Below are positions 1 to 7,282 of a stretch of DNA of 7,705 bases, one piece after another. The position numbers and the translations under genes were made by a program. Below the pieces are notes generated by a model. It was not told the origin of the DNA. It did no database searches and saw only the letters and a list, made by a program, of their open reading frames with translations. The first letter of the stretch is position 1. Every line of letters begins with the position of its first letter. Source of the stretch: Actinomycetota bacterium (GTDB taxonomy: Bacteria > Actinomycetota > Humimicrobiia > Humimicrobiales > Humimicrobiaceae); contig PMCC01000023.1 in the NCBI GenBank assembly GCA_003155275.1, forward strand, positions 3,299-11,003. Direction: 5' to 3'.

Positions 1-2067
1 GCTGGCGCCACCCCAAGAAGAATAACAGTCTTTGTAGAAAACCTTGAAGAACAACAAAAGACTCAGGAAAAAGTACTAACAGGGCCCCCAAAAAATATCG
101 CATTTGACATAAACGGTGTTCCCACGGCTGCCGCATCAGGTTTTGCCAAAAGCCTGAATATAAAAGTAGGGCAACTTGTTGAGGTTGATACAGGCAAGGG
201 CATCTACCTGGGATATAATGTCACAGAGGAAGGCAAAAAGACAAAAGATGTTCTCCCGGAGATTTTAAAGAATATTATTCTCTCACTTCAATTCAGTAAA
301 CAGATGACTTGGGGGGATTACACCCTAAAATTTTCGAGGCCAATCAGATGGATTGCAGCCATGTTCGGTGATGAGACTATTGATTTTAAAGTCGAAAATA
401 TCTTTTCTTCGGATATCACTTTTGGCCACAGAGCATTAAAAAATCAACCCATTAAAATTCCCGGACAGGGAAGCTTCGAACAGTATTGCGATTTTTTACA
501 GCAGCAGGCAAAAGTCATATTGGTTCCGCTAAGAAGAAGGAAAATGATCCTGGACGCAATAAATAGCCTGGAGTCAGATAATTGGACAGGTGGCGATAAA
601 GTTATTGTGGACGAGGGTCTGCTTGATGAAGTCGTAAATCTTATCGAGATGCCAAATGTACTCGTCGGGACTTTTCCTGATGAGTACTTATACATACCCA
701 AAGATATTCTTATCAAAGCTATCCAGCACCACCAGAGATATTTTGCTGTCCTTAAAAGCGACGGACGTGTCAGTACAAATTTTATAACTGTCCAGAACGG
801 GACCCAGGATGAGTCCGGCGCAATCGTGAAAGGAAATGAAAGAGTGCTTAAGGCAAGGTTAAGCGACGCAAAATTCTTTTATGAGCAGGACCGCAAAAGC
901 AATTTTGAAGCATGGATTGAAAAACTAAAAGGCGTCATTTTCTATTCTCAAATCGGCTCTCTTTACGATAAAGAAATAAGGCTTGGAAGGATGTGCTTAA
1001 AGATATCGGAAATCCTAAAACAAAAAGGCATTATAGATAAGGACTTTCCTGATAAAGATCTTTTAAGGGCCGGAATGATTTGCAAATGCGACCTGGTTAC
1101 CGATCTTGTTGTGGAATTTCCTGAACTTCAGGGACTTGTCGGAAAAGAATATGCAAAGGAAAAGGATGAATCCCGAGAAATACCTGATGCCGTTTTTGAG
1201 CATTATCTTCCCAGATTTGCAGGCGACATTCTCCCGGCAACGCTTACCGGCGCAATTCTTTCGCTTGCAGATAAATTTGATACCATCAGCGGGATGTTCC
1301 TTACAGGCAATATCCCATCAGGTTCACAGGACCCTTTTGCTTTAAGAAGGAAAGCTTCAGGTATTGTAATGACTTCTTTGAACAAGGGGTTTGATTTTGA
1401 TATAAGTGAAATAATAAAGTTTAACCTTGGCCTTTATCTTGAAAGCTTTGATTTTAAAAATAAAAAAGAACTTAAAAAAACCGGTGCTGCAGCCGAAACT
1501 GCCAGGGATGCTGAAGCTGCCATAACTGCCAATGCCGGAATCGATAAAGCCGCAGAAACTGCCGGGGCTGTCTTTGATTTTATAATGGCCCGTTACAGGT
1601 TCATGCTGGAAAAACAGGGCAAAAAGACTGATATATTTGAAGCTGTTGTTGCGGCCGGCTGCAACTCAATAATTCAGTTGGATTTAAGATATAAAGCGCT
1701 GGAAACATATATCACAGACTCAGGTGATGTTTTAAAATTATCTGAGCCTCTTACAAGGTGTAAAAATATTACTAAGGGCGGCAGAAAGTTTGGTAAGGTT
1801 GATGAAAAGCTTTTAAAGGATGAAGCTGAGTTGATACTTTATAAGGCGCTGGTCCAAAAAGAAAAGACCATAAAATCTCTTGTGGTTTCAAAAAGATTTG
1901 ATATTGTGATTGCAGAACTGGCAGGTTTTGCTGGCAGTATTAATTATTTTTTCGAAAAAGTCCTTGTAATGGATAAGGATGAAGCCATTAAACAGAACAG
2001 GCTTAATCTTGTTAAAAGCTGTACAGAACTTTATTATCTTTTTGCAGATTTTTCTAAAATCCTGTAG
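1..2067 (+). CDS. glyS: Glycyl-tRNA synthetase beta subunit, 5'-truncated by window edge
   Basis: This is the beta subunit of the two-subunit (alpha2beta2) glycyl-tRNA synthetase, which with GlyQ charges tRNA-Gly in the cytoplasm. The frame is open from base 1 to the TAG at 2065-2067, giving 688 visible residues. The first visible codons read AGATPRRITVFVENL, the conserved TPRR segment that lies roughly 60 residues into the family, so about that much is missing. The ATG at 304 is internal. Further family blocks are SRPIRW (near nt 340), QHHQRYF (visible residues 242-248), the HD-like-domain block KCDLVTDLVVEFPELQG (362-378), and a C-terminal DALR-type anticodon-binding region ending with NRLNLVKSC. 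With the missing start the protein would be ~745 residues, longer than the 689 of E. coli. Part of the excess is an Ala-rich insertion at visible residues ~494-523. glyQ is expected just upstream, outside the window. Identity is secure. Confidence 0.96.
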   Translation, partial: AGATPRRITVFVENLEEQQKTQEKVLTGPPKNIAFDINGVPTAAASGFAKSLNIKVGQLVEVDTGKGIYLGYNVTEEGKKTKDVLPEILKNIILSLQFSKQMTWGDYTLKFSRPIRWIAAMFGDETIDFKVENIFSSDITFGHRALKNQPIKIPGQGSFEQYCDFLQQQAKVILVPLRRRKMILDAINSLESDNWTGGDKVIVDEGLLDEVVNLIEMPNVLVGTFPDEYLYIPKDILIKAIQHHQRYFAVLKSDGRVSTNFITVQNGTQDESGAIVKGNERVLKARLSDAKFFYEQDRKSNFEAWIEKLKGVIFYSQIGSLYDKEIRLGRMCLKISEILKQKGIIDKDFPDKDLLRAGMICKCDLVTDLVVEFPELQGLVGKEYAKEKDESREIPDAVFEHYLPRFAGDILPATLTGAILSLADKFDTISGMFLTGNIPSGSQDPFALRRKASGIVMTSLNKGFDFDISEIIKFNLGLYLESFDFKNKKELKKTGAAAETARDAEAAITANAGIDKAAETAGAVFDFIMARYRFMLEKQGKKTDIFEAVVAAGCNSIIQLDLRYKALETYITDSGDVLKLSEPLTRCKNITKGGRKFGKVDEKLLKDEAELILYKALVQKEKTIKSLVVSKRFDIVIAELAGFAGSINYFFEKVLVMDKDEAIKQNRLNLVKSCTELYYLFADFSKIL
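1480..1569 (+). other. Ala-rich low-complexity insertion within GlyS
   Basis: About 30 in-frame codons rich in Ala, Glu and Thr separate the helix ending NKKELKK from the conserved FDFIMARYR block; in E. coli GlyS the equivalent join is only a few residues long. By my count bases 1481-1570 hold 54 G+C of 90 (60%), a clear spike in an AT-leaning gene. It contains a degenerate direct repeat: GCAGCCGAAACTGCC (1489-1503) and GCCGCAGAAACTGCC (1549-1563) match at 13 of 15 positions and encode the same A-E-T-A core. The segment probably forms a surface helix or linker between the catalytic/HD part and the tRNA-binding part. No function is recognised. Exact borders depend on an alignment I could not run. 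Confidence 0.7.
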
Positions 2068-2160
2068 CTGGTTTTTTCGCCAGTTCTTAACTAATAATAA
2101 TTTAAAATCGCAATTTATGTTTCCATCAATATATCTGCCCTTTTTAAACTTTATATGTAC

Positions 2161-2188
2161 TTGATTTTTTTTGAAAAAATAGGATAAT
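2161..2188 (+). promoter_or_regulatory. Candidate sigma-70-type promoter for ppdK
   Basis: TTGATT (2161-2166) and GATAAT (2183-2188) are separated by 16 bases, giving a -35/-10 pair with 4/6 and 5/6 matches to consensus. Transcription would start near 2195 and leave a leader of about 60 nt before the ppdK start. The sequence is very AT-rich, so chance matches are likely; a perfect 7-bp AT-only inverted repeat (2164-2170 / 2174-2180) lies between the boxes. Confidence 0.4.
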
Positions 2189-2240
2189 TACATGATTTTT
2201 ATTTTAAATCCATTATCAATAAATTACTTTTTTAGTGCTT

Positions 2241-2246
2241 AGGAGG
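2241..2246 (+). promoter_or_regulatory. Strong Shine-Dalgarno site of ppdK
   Basis: AGGAGG lies 8 bases before the ATG at 2255. It fixes the ppdK start and shows that this genome uses canonical SD initiation, in contrast to dnaG downstream. Confidence 0.9.
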
Positions 2247-2254
2247 ACTAATAA

Positions 2255-4903
2255 ATGGCAGACAAACAATTCGTGTATTTTTTTGGTGAAGGCACAAAGG
2301 ATATGAAAAAACTTCTTGGCGGAAAAGGCGCAAACTTATCCGAGATGACTAATATCGGCCTTCCAGTCCCGCCGGGGTTTACGATAACTACCGAGACATG
2401 CAATTTGTTTTATGAACTCGGCAAAAAATGGCCTGAAGGACTCTGGGAACAGGTTCTTTCAAACCTTGCAAAACTTGAAAACAAGATGGGCATGAAATTT
2501 AATGATCTTGTAAATCCGCTTCTTGTTTCAGTCCGTTCAGGTTCTGCAGTATCCATGCCCGGGATGATGGACACAGTACTTAACCTTGGTTTAAACGACA
2601 AAACAGTTCAGGCGCTCATTAAAAAAACAGGAAATGAAAGATTTGCCTGGGATGCCTACAGAAGGTTTATCCAGATGTTTGGGGATGTTGTAATGGAAGT
2701 AAAACATGAAAAATTCGAACATGCGCTCACCTCTATGAAAAAGAAAAAAGGTGTAAAAGTCGACACAGAACTTACGGCGGCAGACTTAAAAGAACTTGTT
2801 GATGAATATAAAAAGATAGTTATGGACGAAAAAGGCGTCAGTTTTCCCCAGGATGCAAAAGAACAATTGAAAATGGCCATGAATGCGGTTTTTGATTCAT
2901 GGAACAATAACAGGGCAATATCCTACAGGAACCTTTATGATATACCCCACAGCCTTGGTACTGCAGTCAATGTCCAGAGTATGGTGTTTGGAAATATGGG
3001 CAATGATTCCGGGACAGGTGTTGCTTTTACAAGGAATCCGTCAACAGGTGAAAATAAGCAGGATGGAGAATATCTTTTAAATGCCCAGGGAGAAGATGTG
3101 GTTGCAGGGATAAGGACGCCCCTTACTATAGATAACCTTAAAAAGGACATGCCGAAAATCTATGACCAGCTTATGGATATCTTTAAGACGCTTGAGAATC
3201 ACTATAAGGATATGCAGGACATCGAATTTACTTTTCAGGAAGGCACTTTATATATGCTGCAGACAAGGACAGGAAAAAGAACGGCAGCATCAGCCATCCG
3301 GGTAGCTGTAGATATGTTCAAAGAAGGACTTATTGACAAGAAAACAGCAGTGCTGCGAGTGGAGCCTGACCAGCTTGACCAGATCCTTCACAAGAGGCTC
3401 GACCCTAAAGAAAAGGAAAAAGCAAAAGTAATAGCAAAAGGCTTGCCGGCATCTCCAGGTGCAGCAGTGGGCAAAGTGGTCTTTCATGCAGCTGACGCAG
3501 TCAAGGAAGCTAAGGATGGGTTTAAAGTCATACTAGTAAGGACCGAGACTTCTCCGGAGGATATAGAAGGAATGGCCACCGCACAGGGGATATTGACGGC
3601 CCGCGGCGGGATGACTTCACATGCGGCAGTAGTTGCAAGAGGCATGGGCAAATGCTGTGTTGCAGGCGCTGAAGCAATTAAAGTGTTTGAGAAAAGTGAT
3701 TATTTTACTGTTGGTGGCATAAGGATAAACAAGGATGAATGGATAACCCTTGACGGCGGTACCGGCGAAGTATTTTTAGGCCAGATGCCTGTTGTGGACC
3801 CGGAGCTTTCAGGAAGCTTTGGAGAGTTTATGGAATGGGTTGATACTTTCAGGAAACTGGGTGTAAGGACAAATGCTGATACCCCAAAGGATGCAGAAGT
3901 TGCAAGAAACTTCGGCGCAGAAGGAATAGGGCTAACTCGAACTGAGCATATGTTCTTTGAAGCATCAAGGATAAAAGCTTTCAGGAAGATGATTGTAGCA
4001 AAAGATGAAGAGTCAAGAAGAGAAGCTCTTATGACCATACTTCCTTTCCAGAAACAGGATTTCATAGGAATATTTAAGGCAATGGAAGGGCTGCCTGTAA
4101 CAATCAGGCTGCTTGATCCGCCCCTTCATGAGTTCCTGCCTTCAGAAGATAAGGATATCGCAGAGATTGCAAAGGAACTTGATATAACATTTGAAGAATT
4201 AAAATCAATTGTAGTCTCGCTTCATGAAATAAACCCGATGATGGGACACAGGGGCTGCAGGCTTCCTATTACTCATCCTGAGATACTTGAAATGCAGACA
4301 AGGGCGATAATCGAGGCAGCTATTGAGCTGACCAAAAAAGGAGTAGTTGTAAAGCCAGAGATAATGATACCAGTAGTCGGGATTCTAAATGAAGTAAAGC
4401 TGTTAAAGAAACAGATAGTACAAATCGCAGATGCTCTTATCAAGAAAAACAATGTAAAACTGGATTATAAAGTAGGTACAATGATAGAGGTCCCCAGGGC
4501 ATGCCTAACCGCAGACGAAATAGCTACAGAAGCGGAGTTTTTCAGTTTCGGGACAAATGACTTAACCCAGCTTACATTTGCATTCTCAAGAGATGATTCA
4601 GGGAAATTCCTGCCTGATTATATTAAGAAGGGCATACTTGAAAAGGACCCGTTTGCGACACTTGACCAGGTTGGAGTAGGAGAGCTCATAAAGATTGCTG
4701 TCGCCAAAGGAAGGGCAACAAATAAAGACTTAAAAGTCGGCATTTGCGGCGAGCATGGAGGGGATCCCGCTTCCGTTGAATGGTGCCATAAAAACAGCTT
4801 TAACTATGTAAGCTGCTCTCCTTACAGAGTACCGATTGCAAGGCTTGCAGCAGCGCATGCGGCAATAAAAGAGAAGACAGGGGAAATATTCAGGGATAAA
4901 TAA
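2255..4903 (+). CDS. ppdK: Pyruvate, phosphate dikinase
   Basis: This cytoplasmic enzyme interconverts ATP + Pi + pyruvate with AMP + PPi + PEP, in the glycolytic or gluconeogenic direction. At 882 residues it is full length (the Clostridium symbiosum enzyme is 874). The N-terminal ATP-grasp domain has GGKGANLSEM (22-31), the phosphate-binding VRSGSAVSMPGMMD block with Arg94, and Glu324 and Arg338 in the DIEFTF...LQTRTGKR segment. The central swivelling domain has GGMTSHAAVVARG with catalytic His456 and regulatory-type Thr454. The C-terminal PEP/pyruvate barrel has GLTRTEHMF, IRLLDPPLHEF, FGTNDLTQ and GICGEHGGDP with catalytic Cys831. Key residues sit within one or two positions of their C. 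symbiosum numbers, so it should be active. The TAA stop is at 4901-4903. The PDRP/PpsR-type kinase-phosphatase (DUF299) that modifies the TSH threonine and often neighbours this gene is absent here. PEP synthase is excluded by the PPDK-type N-terminus and length. Confidence 0.98.
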   Translation: MADKQFVYFFGEGTKDMKKLLGGKGANLSEMTNIGLPVPPGFTITTETCNLFYELGKKWPEGLWEQVLSNLAKLENKMGMKFNDLVNPLLVSVRSGSAVSMPGMMDTVLNLGLNDKTVQALIKKTGNERFAWDAYRRFIQMFGDVVMEVKHEKFEHALTSMKKKKGVKVDTELTAADLKELVDEYKKIVMDEKGVSFPQDAKEQLKMAMNAVFDSWNNNRAISYRNLYDIPHSLGTAVNVQSMVFGNMGNDSGTGVAFTRNPSTGENKQDGEYLLNAQGEDVVAGIRTPLTIDNLKKDMPKIYDQLMDIFKTLENHYKDMQDIEFTFQEGTLYMLQTRTGKRTAASAIRVAVDMFKEGLIDKKTAVLRVEPDQLDQILHKRLDPKEKEKAKVIAKGLPASPGAAVGKVVFHAADAVKEAKDGFKVILVRTETSPEDIEGMATAQGILTARGGMTSHAAVVARGMGKCCVAGAEAIKVFEKSDYFTVGGIRINKDEWITLDGGTGEVFLGQMPVVDPELSGSFGEFMEWVDTFRKLGVRTNADTPKDAEVARNFGAEGIGLTRTEHMFFEASRIKAFRKMIVAKDEESRREALMTILPFQKQDFIGIFKAMEGLPVTIRLLDPPLHEFLPSEDKDIAEIAKELDITFEELKSIVVSLHEINPMMGHRGCRLPITHPEILEMQTRAIIEAAIELTKKGVVVKPEIMIPVVGILNEVKLLKKQIVQIADALIKKNNVKLDYKVGTMIEVPRACLTADEIATEAEFFSFGTNDLTQLTFAFSRDDSGKFLPDYIKKGILEKDPFATLDQVGVGELIKIAVAKGRATNKDLKVGICGEHGGDPASVEWCHKNSFNYVSCSPYRVPIARLAAAHAAIKEKTGEIFRDK

Positions 4904-4919
4904 AGGGTTCTTAAAAATT

Positions 4920-4956
4920 ATTTGGGGCAGCTTTTTTAAACTGGGCTGCCTCAAAT
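4920..4956 (+). terminator. Hairpin after ppdK, possible terminator
   Basis: ATTTGGGGCAGC (4920-4931) pairs with GCTGCCTCAAAT (4945-4956), a 12-bp stem with one G-T wobble and a 13-nt loop that holds a T run. It begins 17 bases after the ppdK stop, the usual place for a terminator. No clean T tract follows the stem on the + strand (CTTATAAAAAAAC), so it may instead be an mRNA 3' stabilising structure or a weak or Rho-assisted terminator. Confidence 0.55.
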
Positions 4957-5006
4957 CTTATAAAAAAACTTTTTAAAAAACATATCTTTTAAAAAACGTA
5001 CAATAT

Positions 5007-5021
5007 AATTTAATTTAATTT
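5007..5021 (+). repeat. AATTT pentanucleotide tandem repeat, 3 copies
   Basis: Three perfect AATTT units lie in the ppdK-dnaG spacer, immediately after a TATAAT hexamer (5004-5009) that overlaps the first unit. This is short, AT-only DNA. It may act as a flexible or UP-like element for the dnaG promoter, or may simply be slippage. Confidence 0.6.
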
Positions 5022-5047
5022 AATATTGGCGCCTGATATATTATACT
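5019..5047 (+). promoter_or_regulatory. Candidate dnaG promoter giving a leaderless transcript
   Basis: TATACT (5042-5047) is a good -10 hexamer (5/6) and ends 6 bases before the dnaG ATG, so the usual start point falls at or next to the A of the ATG (5054). A weak -35-like TTTAAT (5019-5024) lies 17 bases upstream. No purine-rich Shine-Dalgarno stretch occurs in the 25 bases before the ATG. An alternative -10, TATAAT at 5004-5009, would give a leader of roughly 38 nt, also without an SD, and has no good -35. Confidence 0.45.
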
Positions 5048-5053
5048 TTTAAT

Positions 5054-7219
5054 ATGGCTAAAAGCTTAAGAGAAGGCGAAATTGAAGAACTAAAGACTAG
5101 AGCAGATATCCAGAGCATTATTTCCGGTTATGTCAATCTGCGAAAAGCAGGAAAAAACTATTCCGGCTTATGTCCCTTCCATAAAGAAAAAACCCCATCT
5201 TTTTCCGTAGACAGCCAAAAACAGCGGTACCATTGCTTTGGATGCGGTGAAGGCGGGGACGTGATAGCCTTCATTATGAAAATTGAAAACCTGGATTTTG
5301 TCGAAGCTGCCGAATTTCTTGCAAAGAAAATCAACTATAATCTGCAGTATTTATTTACAGAGACTCACGAGGTTGTGGAAAAAAGAAGCCGCCTTGTAGA
5401 ATTAAATGAGCTTGCAAAGAAATATTATAATTATGTCCTCTTAAACAGCAAAATCGCAGAAAAAGCGCTTCAGTATCTCACCGGCAGAGGTTTTACAAAA
5501 GAAACCATTAAAAAATACGAAGTCGGATACAGCGTGGAAAAATGGGATTATTTCTCAAATTTTGCCAAAAAAAGAGGCTTTAAGTCAAAGGAGCTTATCG
5601 ATACGGGACTTTCAATCCAAAGCACCCGCGGTGCATTGGATGTCTACGACAGGTTCAGGGGCAGGATAATGTTTCCTATAAAGGATCTTGTAGGAAAAAC
5701 TGTCGGCTTCGGCGGAAGGATTTTAGGCGCCAATACTGCTGGCAGTTTAGCAGCAAACAATACCGTCTCAGCAGGAAACAGCGCCGGCTTAGCAGGTAGC
5801 GCCGGTGCAGCAAATAATGTTATCAGCTACGCAGCCAGTGCTGCCAGCGGCAAGACAGAAAATAACGCCGATATCCCTCCAAACAATACAGAAAATAAAC
5901 CCTCCGGAGGCAGCTTCTATAATACTGCGCCGTTTGCATTATACCGCAGCAGGCCGCAGCAGCCGGACAGGGCTGTAAATTCCTTGCCCGCCGCAAAATA
6001 TATAAATACTCCGGAGACAAAGATTTATTCAAAAAGCAGGATCATATACGGGCTATTTGATGCCAAAAACAATATTGTAGAAAAGGATGAAGCCCTGATT
6101 GTGGAAGGTTATACTGATGTAATTGCGCTTTACCAGGAGGGTATCAAAAATGCTGTTGCAAGCTGCGGAACTGCACTGACTTCCGAACAGATAGAAATAA
6201 TTGTGCGGTTTACAAAAAATATAGTCTTGGTATTTGACAGCGACGCGGCAGGCCTTACAGCATCGCTTAAAGGAATAGATAGGCTGAAAGAATATAACGA
6301 CAAACTGGATCTATATAATGAAAACAATATAAATATGAGAGTTGCAGTATTTGAAGCAGGTTCTGATCCGGCAGATTATGTAATAAAAAACGGGAGCGAA
6401 GAATTCCTTGCAAGGATAAAAAAAGCGGCCAATATAATTGATTTTACAATCGGCATGATTTTAAAAAAATATGATATTTCCAGCCTTAACGGCAAGATGC
6501 GAGCCACTGATGAGCTCATGGGCTTTATTTCATCTCTTACATCAAAAATCATCCAGGAGGAATGCATAAAAAAGATTTCTGAAAAGTTAAACTTAAGAGA
6601 ATCGCTTCTTATTGAACAGCTTATTAAAAAAACAAAGGAAAGCATGCAGAAAACACATCTTGCTGACGCAGGCGCAAACACCAGGATTGCAGCGCTGCCG
6701 GCAAGAAATATAGAAATAGAAGCCTTAAAGATTTTGGTTAATGGAGTAGGGGAAGCTTTAAAAGATTTGATGTATATTGGGCCGGAGTATTTTAAGTATG
6801 AGGATACAAGAAAAATCTATGAGCTTATCAGGAAAGAAGATGAAAACGAAGCGGCTGCGGGTACGGTTTTAAACTTTCCATTTGAAATTTCGTCAAACAA
6901 GCTTGAGGGAGAGCAGTTAAAGAAACTCTATAATCTTATTGTTTTCAGTCCGTTAAGTTACACCGATTATAATCTTGCAAGCAGGGAAATCTACTGTAAT
7001 TTAAAGAAGATATATATTGCAGACAGGATAGAGGAGACCCAGAATCTGTTAAAAAAACTTGAGAGTTATAACAGGGAAATAAATAAAAATCTTGACCAGC
7101 AGCCTGTTTCTGCCGAACTATTATTAACAAGAGAAAAAGTTGATAATAAAATAAAAGAATTAAACCTTAAAATCAATGAGCTTGATGCAGAAAAAAGGGC
7201 CTATTCTTTACAGACTTAA
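5054..7219 (+). CDS. dnaG: DNA primase DnaG
   Basis: This primase synthesises RNA primers at the replication fork and recruits DnaB helicase through its C-terminus. The 721 residues are long for a family usually near 580-650. The N-terminal CHC2 zinc domain has ligands Cys40, His43, Cys61 and Cys64, the same numbers as in E. coli, which supports the ATG at 5054 despite no Shine-Dalgarno. The RNA-polymerase-like core runs through RFRGRIMFPI and FGGRILG (219-225). It is then interrupted by ~86 low-complexity residues before resuming at KYINTPET, whose Lys315 and Lys327 match E. coli Lys229 and Lys241. The TOPRIM motifs are IVEGYTDV (Glu351) and VFDSDAAG (Asp395, Asp397), with E. coli spacing between them. 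The C-terminal ~150 residues fit the helicase-binding domain and end in a charged coiled-coil-like tail. All catalytic residues are present, so the gene should be functional. A primary sigma gene follows, as in many bacteria. Confidence 0.97.
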   Translation: MAKSLREGEIEELKTRADIQSIISGYVNLRKAGKNYSGLCPFHKEKTPSFSVDSQKQRYHCFGCGEGGDVIAFIMKIENLDFVEAAEFLAKKINYNLQYLFTETHEVVEKRSRLVELNELAKKYYNYVLLNSKIAEKALQYLTGRGFTKETIKKYEVGYSVEKWDYFSNFAKKRGFKSKELIDTGLSIQSTRGALDVYDRFRGRIMFPIKDLVGKTVGFGGRILGANTAGSLAANNTVSAGNSAGLAGSAGAANNVISYAASAASGKTENNADIPPNNTENKPSGGSFYNTAPFALYRSRPQQPDRAVNSLPAAKYINTPETKIYSKSRIIYGLFDAKNNIVEKDEALIVEGYTDVIALYQEGIKNAVASCGTALTSEQIEIIVRFTKNIVLVFDSDAAGLTASLKGIDRLKEYNDKLDLYNENNINMRVAVFEAGSDPADYVIKNGSEEFLARIKKAANIIDFTIGMILKKYDISSLNGKMRATDELMGFISSLTSKIIQEECIKKISEKLNLRESLLIEQLIKKTKESMQKTHLADAGANTRIAALPARNIEIEALKILVNGVGEALKDLMYIGPEYFKYEDTRKIYELIRKEDENEAAAGTVLNFPFEISSNKLEGEQLKKLYNLIVFSPLSYTDYNLASREIYCNLKKIYIADRIEETQNLLKKLESYNREINKNLDQQPVSAELLLTREKVDNKIKELNLKINELDAEKRAYSLQT
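5729..5989 (+). other. ~86-residue low-complexity insertion within DnaG
   Basis: Residues ~226-312 lie between FGGRILG and the conserved AKYINTPET block; in E. coli only four residues (NDTP) separate these anchors. The first half is rich in Ala, Gly, Ser and Asn, and the second half is richer in Pro, Asn, Thr and Arg, with no recognisable domain, so it is probably disordered. Bases 5729-5818 are 48/90 G+C (53%), against 33/90 (37%) for bases 5401-5490 of the same gene by my count. Degenerate repeats are visible: AGCAGGAAACAGCGCCGG (5770-5787) and AGCAGGTAGCGCCGG (5791-5805), plus GCAGCAAACAATAC and GCAGCAAATAATGT flanking them. The frame stays open. There are no intein or intron hallmarks. 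Confidence 0.85.
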
Positions 7220-7239
7220 ATAAAAAGTTAAATAAAAAG
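7216..7239 (+). repeat. 12-bp perfect tandem duplication at the dnaG stop
   Basis: TTAAATAAAAAG occurs twice head to tail (7216-7227 and 7228-7239). The first copy contains the dnaG TAA stop (7217-7219). It looks like a replication-slippage duplication and would not alter the protein. Confidence 0.85.
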
Positions 7240-7242
7240 TTG

Positions 7243-7255
7243 TTGTAATTTACAA
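7243..7255 (+). promoter_or_regulatory. 13-bp dyad, possible operator
   Basis: TTGTAA-T-TTACAA is a perfect 6-bp inverted repeat around one central base in the dnaG-rpoD spacer. The left arm could serve as a -35 (TTGTAA) with TAAAAT at 7265-7270 after 16 bases, so a bound protein could block a promoter. A match to a named regulator is not claimed; AT-rich DNA can produce such dyads by chance. Confidence 0.35.
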
Positions 7256-7282
7256 TTATTGATGTAAAATTTCTGATTTAAT

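Noticed and set aside
304..306. ATG at 304 as the start of glyS
   Set aside because: The same frame is open back to base 1 and encodes conserved GlyS sequence (TPRR block), so the true start is upstream of the window.
2061..2086. CTGG/CCAG hairpin at the glyS stop as a terminator
   Set aside because: The stem has only four firm pairs plus a wobble, the T run is in the loop, and no T tract follows.
1979..2164. 61-codon + strand frame running over the end of glyS into the spacer
   Set aside because: It overlaps the conserved GlyS C-terminus in another frame, has no ribosome binding site, and its product is an AT-driven hydrophobic string with no family resemblance.
3700..4065. 121-codon open frame on the minus strand inside ppdK
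   Set aside because: It lies opposite a conserved part of ppdK, and its translation is Ser/Pro-rich mirror sequence with no recognisable family. It is a by-product of ppdK codon use. The same applies to the other minus-strand frames inside glyS, ppdK and dnaG.
5021..5043. TAATAT...ATATTA inverted repeat around GGCGCC before dnaG as an operator
   Set aside because: The arms and the GGCGCC palindrome are not concentric, and the arms are short AT-only hexamers easily found by chance.
5729..5989. DnaG insertion as an intein or an inserted functional domain
   Set aside because: It is too short for an intein, has no Cys/Ser-led splice start or His-Asn end, and is low-complexity without a recognisable fold.
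6135..6152. AGGAGG followed by ATG inside dnaG (also AGGAGG at 6555-6560 with ATG at 6562)
   Set aside because: Both ATGs are out of the dnaG frame and reach stop codons within about ten codons, so they are not internal start sites.
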